Positions 40,749 to 41,892 of a DNA stretch of 41,892 bases are shown here, in pieces. Within the stretch, counting starts at the first letter, position 1. Every line of letters begins with the position of its first letter. Under the pieces are notes generated by a model, which searched no databases, was not told the origin of the DNA, and saw nothing but the letters and a program-made list of their open reading frames with translations. The stretch comes from RI-92 sp037384645 (lineage in GTDB: Bacteria; Pseudomonadota; Gammaproteobacteria; UBA6429; Thiohalophilaceae), in assembly GCA_037384645.1 (NCBI GenBank), contig JARRNT010000046.1, positions 1-41,892 on the forward strand, written 5' to 3'. Made by a program: the position numbers and the translations under genes.

Positions 40749-40818
40749 TCGTAGTTCTCCTCAATTTGCTGAATAATCAACAGGTTAAAAATTTTTATCC
40801 CAGTGAAAGTGGGGGTTG

Positions 40819-40845
40819 TTAGCACTCCCCTTAGATGAGTGCTAA
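40819..40845 (-). promoter_or_regulatory. CIRCE operator (HrcA site) of the groESL promoter
   Basis: TTAGCACTC (40819-40827), N9 and GAGTGCTAA (40837-40845) give a perfect match to the CIRCE consensus. On the minus strand, TTGCCG (40853-40858) and TCTAAG (40830-40835) form a plausible -35/-10 pair with a 17-bp spacer, so the operator overlaps the promoter and start site. HrcA repressor binding here should hold groES-groEL down until heat stress. Confidence 0.95.
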
Positions 40846-41036
40846 TTCTAGCCGGCAACGCCGACCTGTCAAGAACCCTCTGGGTTGGTCAGAGATCTGG
40901 GGACGGGGATCTGGATTTCAATCCCAAGTATGAAAATGTCTGATTATTGTGGATAACGCATCAAAAACACTACACCGCTGAAAGAACTCATCATCCATGA
41001 CAGGCCTATTGCGGACGTTTCATCAATTAGGACAAC

Positions 41037-41065
41037 GCCCACCATCAGCCTGACTGACGGCGGGC
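41037..41065 (-). terminator. 3' hairpin after the autotransporter gene
   Basis: On the minus strand, GCCCGCCGTCAG, loop TCAGG and CTGATGGTGGGC form a 12-bp stem with two G-U wobbles. On the plus strand the same positions would be A-C mismatches, so the structure is suited to the minus-strand transcript, the direction of the autotransporter gene that ends at 41090. The following GTTGTCC is a poor U-tract, so it may be a Rho-dependent or stabilising hairpin rather than a strong terminator. Confidence 0.45.
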
Positions 41066-41089
41066 ATTGCCCGGCCTACGGCGTATCGC

Positions 41090-41892
41090 TTACCAGCGGT
41101 AGACGATCTTCACATCGCCGGTGTTCATATGCGTGTGCTGAGAGAACTGACCATGGTAGACAAGCTGGGCCGACCAGTTGGCGTGGCTCATCACCGCTAC
41201 ACCGGCATTGACCGTGGCCGCGCTGCTCGGCGCCCCGGTGGCCGGCAGCACCTGCTGCTGTGAGCCCAGGGTCACCGTCAGGCCCTTGTTGCGGTCACCA
41301 GTGTAGGCGATGCCGCCAAGCTCCAACCAGGGCGAAACCACTACCCCCGCGCTTGCTTCCCAGTCGGCGCCGATACGTGCTCCGACCGTGAATGTGCCGA
41401 GGTTGTAGTTTACCGCCGCATAGCTGAGGTTCAGCAGGCCCGCACCCGTCTCGCTGTAGGCGGACCGGTGCGTGTGCAGGTAACCCAGCCCCACGTATGG
41501 GGTCACGAAGGCAATGCCATGGGTTACGCGGTAACCGGCCCTGGCCGAGATGCCGGCATAGGAGCCGGAGGCGCTGCCGGTAGCGATCAGACCCGTCGGC
41601 TGCAGGTTGCGCAGGCTGTCCGTGTGCAGGCTGCCGCCGGTGGCAGTGGCATCGATGAACAACGGACCGTTGTTAAACAGGGTATACAGATACGCCCCGT
41701 AGGAGCGCGTCTTCACCTGGGCCAGCGAGGTGCTGGTGCGCGTGTTGGTGTTGCCGAGGGCACCGCCAATGATCAGGCCCGGACGGATCTCGGTGCCGTA
41801 GCCAATCAGCAGGCCGTTGTTGTCCAGACTCGCACCGTAGGCCCCGCCGGTGCCGGACAGGCCGCGCACCCATACCGCCGGATCCGGCTGGC
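41090..41892 (-). CDS. Autotransporter beta-barrel domain (5' part outside window)
   Basis: The minus-strand frame is open to the window edge. The visible 267 residues are the C-terminal translocator of a type V autotransporter. The sequence starts in PDPAVWVRGLSGTGG, a typical first strand (W-x-R-G), and continues with amphipathic strands such as GLLIGYGTEI, SYGAYLYTLFNNG, VTPYVGLGYLHTH and FTVGARIGADWEAS. It ends DVKIVYRW with a terminal Trp, the expected outer-membrane targeting signal. The barrel size (about 260 residues) fits the family. The passenger domain and signal peptide lie beyond 41892, so what is exported is unknown. A GTG at 41869 is not the true start. Confidence 0.88.
   Translation of the reverse strand, partial: QPDPAVWVRGLSGTGGAYGASLDNNGLLIGYGTEIRPGLIIGGALGNTNTRTSTSLAQVKTRSYGAYLYTLFNNGPLFIDATATGGSLHTDSLRNLQPTGLIATGSASGSYAGISARAGYRVTHGIAFVTPYVGLGYLHTHRSAYSETGAGLLNLSYAAVNYNLGTFTVGARIGADWEASAGVVVSPWLELGGIAYTGDRNKGLTVTLGSQQQVLPATGAPSSAATVNAGVAVMSHANWSAQLVYHGQFSQHTHMNTGDVKIVYRW

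Noticed and set aside
40900..41036. Small gene or RNA between groES and the autotransporter
   Set aside because: No ribosome-binding site with a sensible frame and no RNA signature was seen; only short direct repeats of GATCTGG near 40905-40917.

Overview
This window is a piece of a Gram-negative gammaproteobacterial chromosome, probably a draft assembly because it contains two N gaps. The case rests on lipopolysaccharide (LPS) core genes (hldE, hldD, waaF, waaL, kdkA, a lauroyltransferase/Kdo-transferase), a TolC outer-membrane channel, several outer-membrane beta-barrels, glnE, a YaiO-type protein and a groES-groEL pair. The groES promoter carries a perfect CIRCE operator, which fits lineages that keep HrcA control. 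I cannot name a genus from the sequence alone. No rRNA, tRNA, CRISPR array, insertion sequence or phage gene was seen.

Layout. (1) 1-1472, minus strand: the 5' part of thiC with a TPP riboswitch. (2) 1581-9933, plus strand: a tightly coupled operon of seven genes that looks like a synthase-dependent exopolysaccharide system. It encodes a membrane GT2 synthase, a membrane-anchored bactofilin-like beta-helix protein, a secreted alpha/alpha-barrel hydrolase-like protein, a membrane-anchored deacetylase-like protein, the UDP-GlcNAc 2-epimerase WecB, a YaiO-family outer-membrane barrel and a polytopic membrane protein of unknown function. An assembly gap at 8280-8315 lies between wecB and yaiO. 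(3) 10103-13500: a small Thr/Ser/Ala-rich lipoprotein, then an HD-GYP phosphodiesterase gene and a membrane class III adenylate cyclase gene whose stop codons overlap. (4) 13922-15641: a broken acyltransferase-3 gene, a GNAT-like gene and an acyl carrier protein gene. (5) 15912-19298: a periplasmic two-subunit molybdenum hydroxylase (IorAB type), then a convergent outer-membrane protein gene with a Fur-box promoter. (6) 19587-24774: a Pcm-like methyltransferase, a rhodanese, TolC, an isochorismatase-fold hydrolase and a fused LpxL-WaaA protein. (7) 24762-34567: LPS core assembly on both strands (Kdo kinase, three GT9 enzymes, a GT4, a WaaE-like GT2, WaaL, HldD, HldE). (8) 34595-38649: a zinc-finger protein, ilvE and glnE, upstream of and co-directional with hldE. 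(9) 38731-40858: groES-groEL. (10) 41037-41892: the C-terminal beta-barrel of an autotransporter that runs off the window.

How the genes fit together. Most of the window concerns the cell envelope. The heptose branch (hldE, hldD) supplies ADP-heptose to the GT9 enzymes. The fused LpxL-WaaA protein and KdkA act on Kdo-lipid A, and WaaL joins the finished core to O-antigen. The exopolysaccharide operon resembles PNAG and Pel systems in logic: synthase, periplasmic hydrolase and deacetylase, outer-membrane pore and nucleotide-sugar supply. Its gene content is different, and it may make a ManNAc- or GlcNAc-based polymer. The c-di-GMP and cAMP enzymes just downstream could be signalling inputs, but this is only suggested by proximity.

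The best candidates for something undescribed are the YaiO-type exopolysaccharide operon and the LpxL-WaaA fusion. An 11-bp perfect hairpin that buries the rhodanese start codon is also worth attention.
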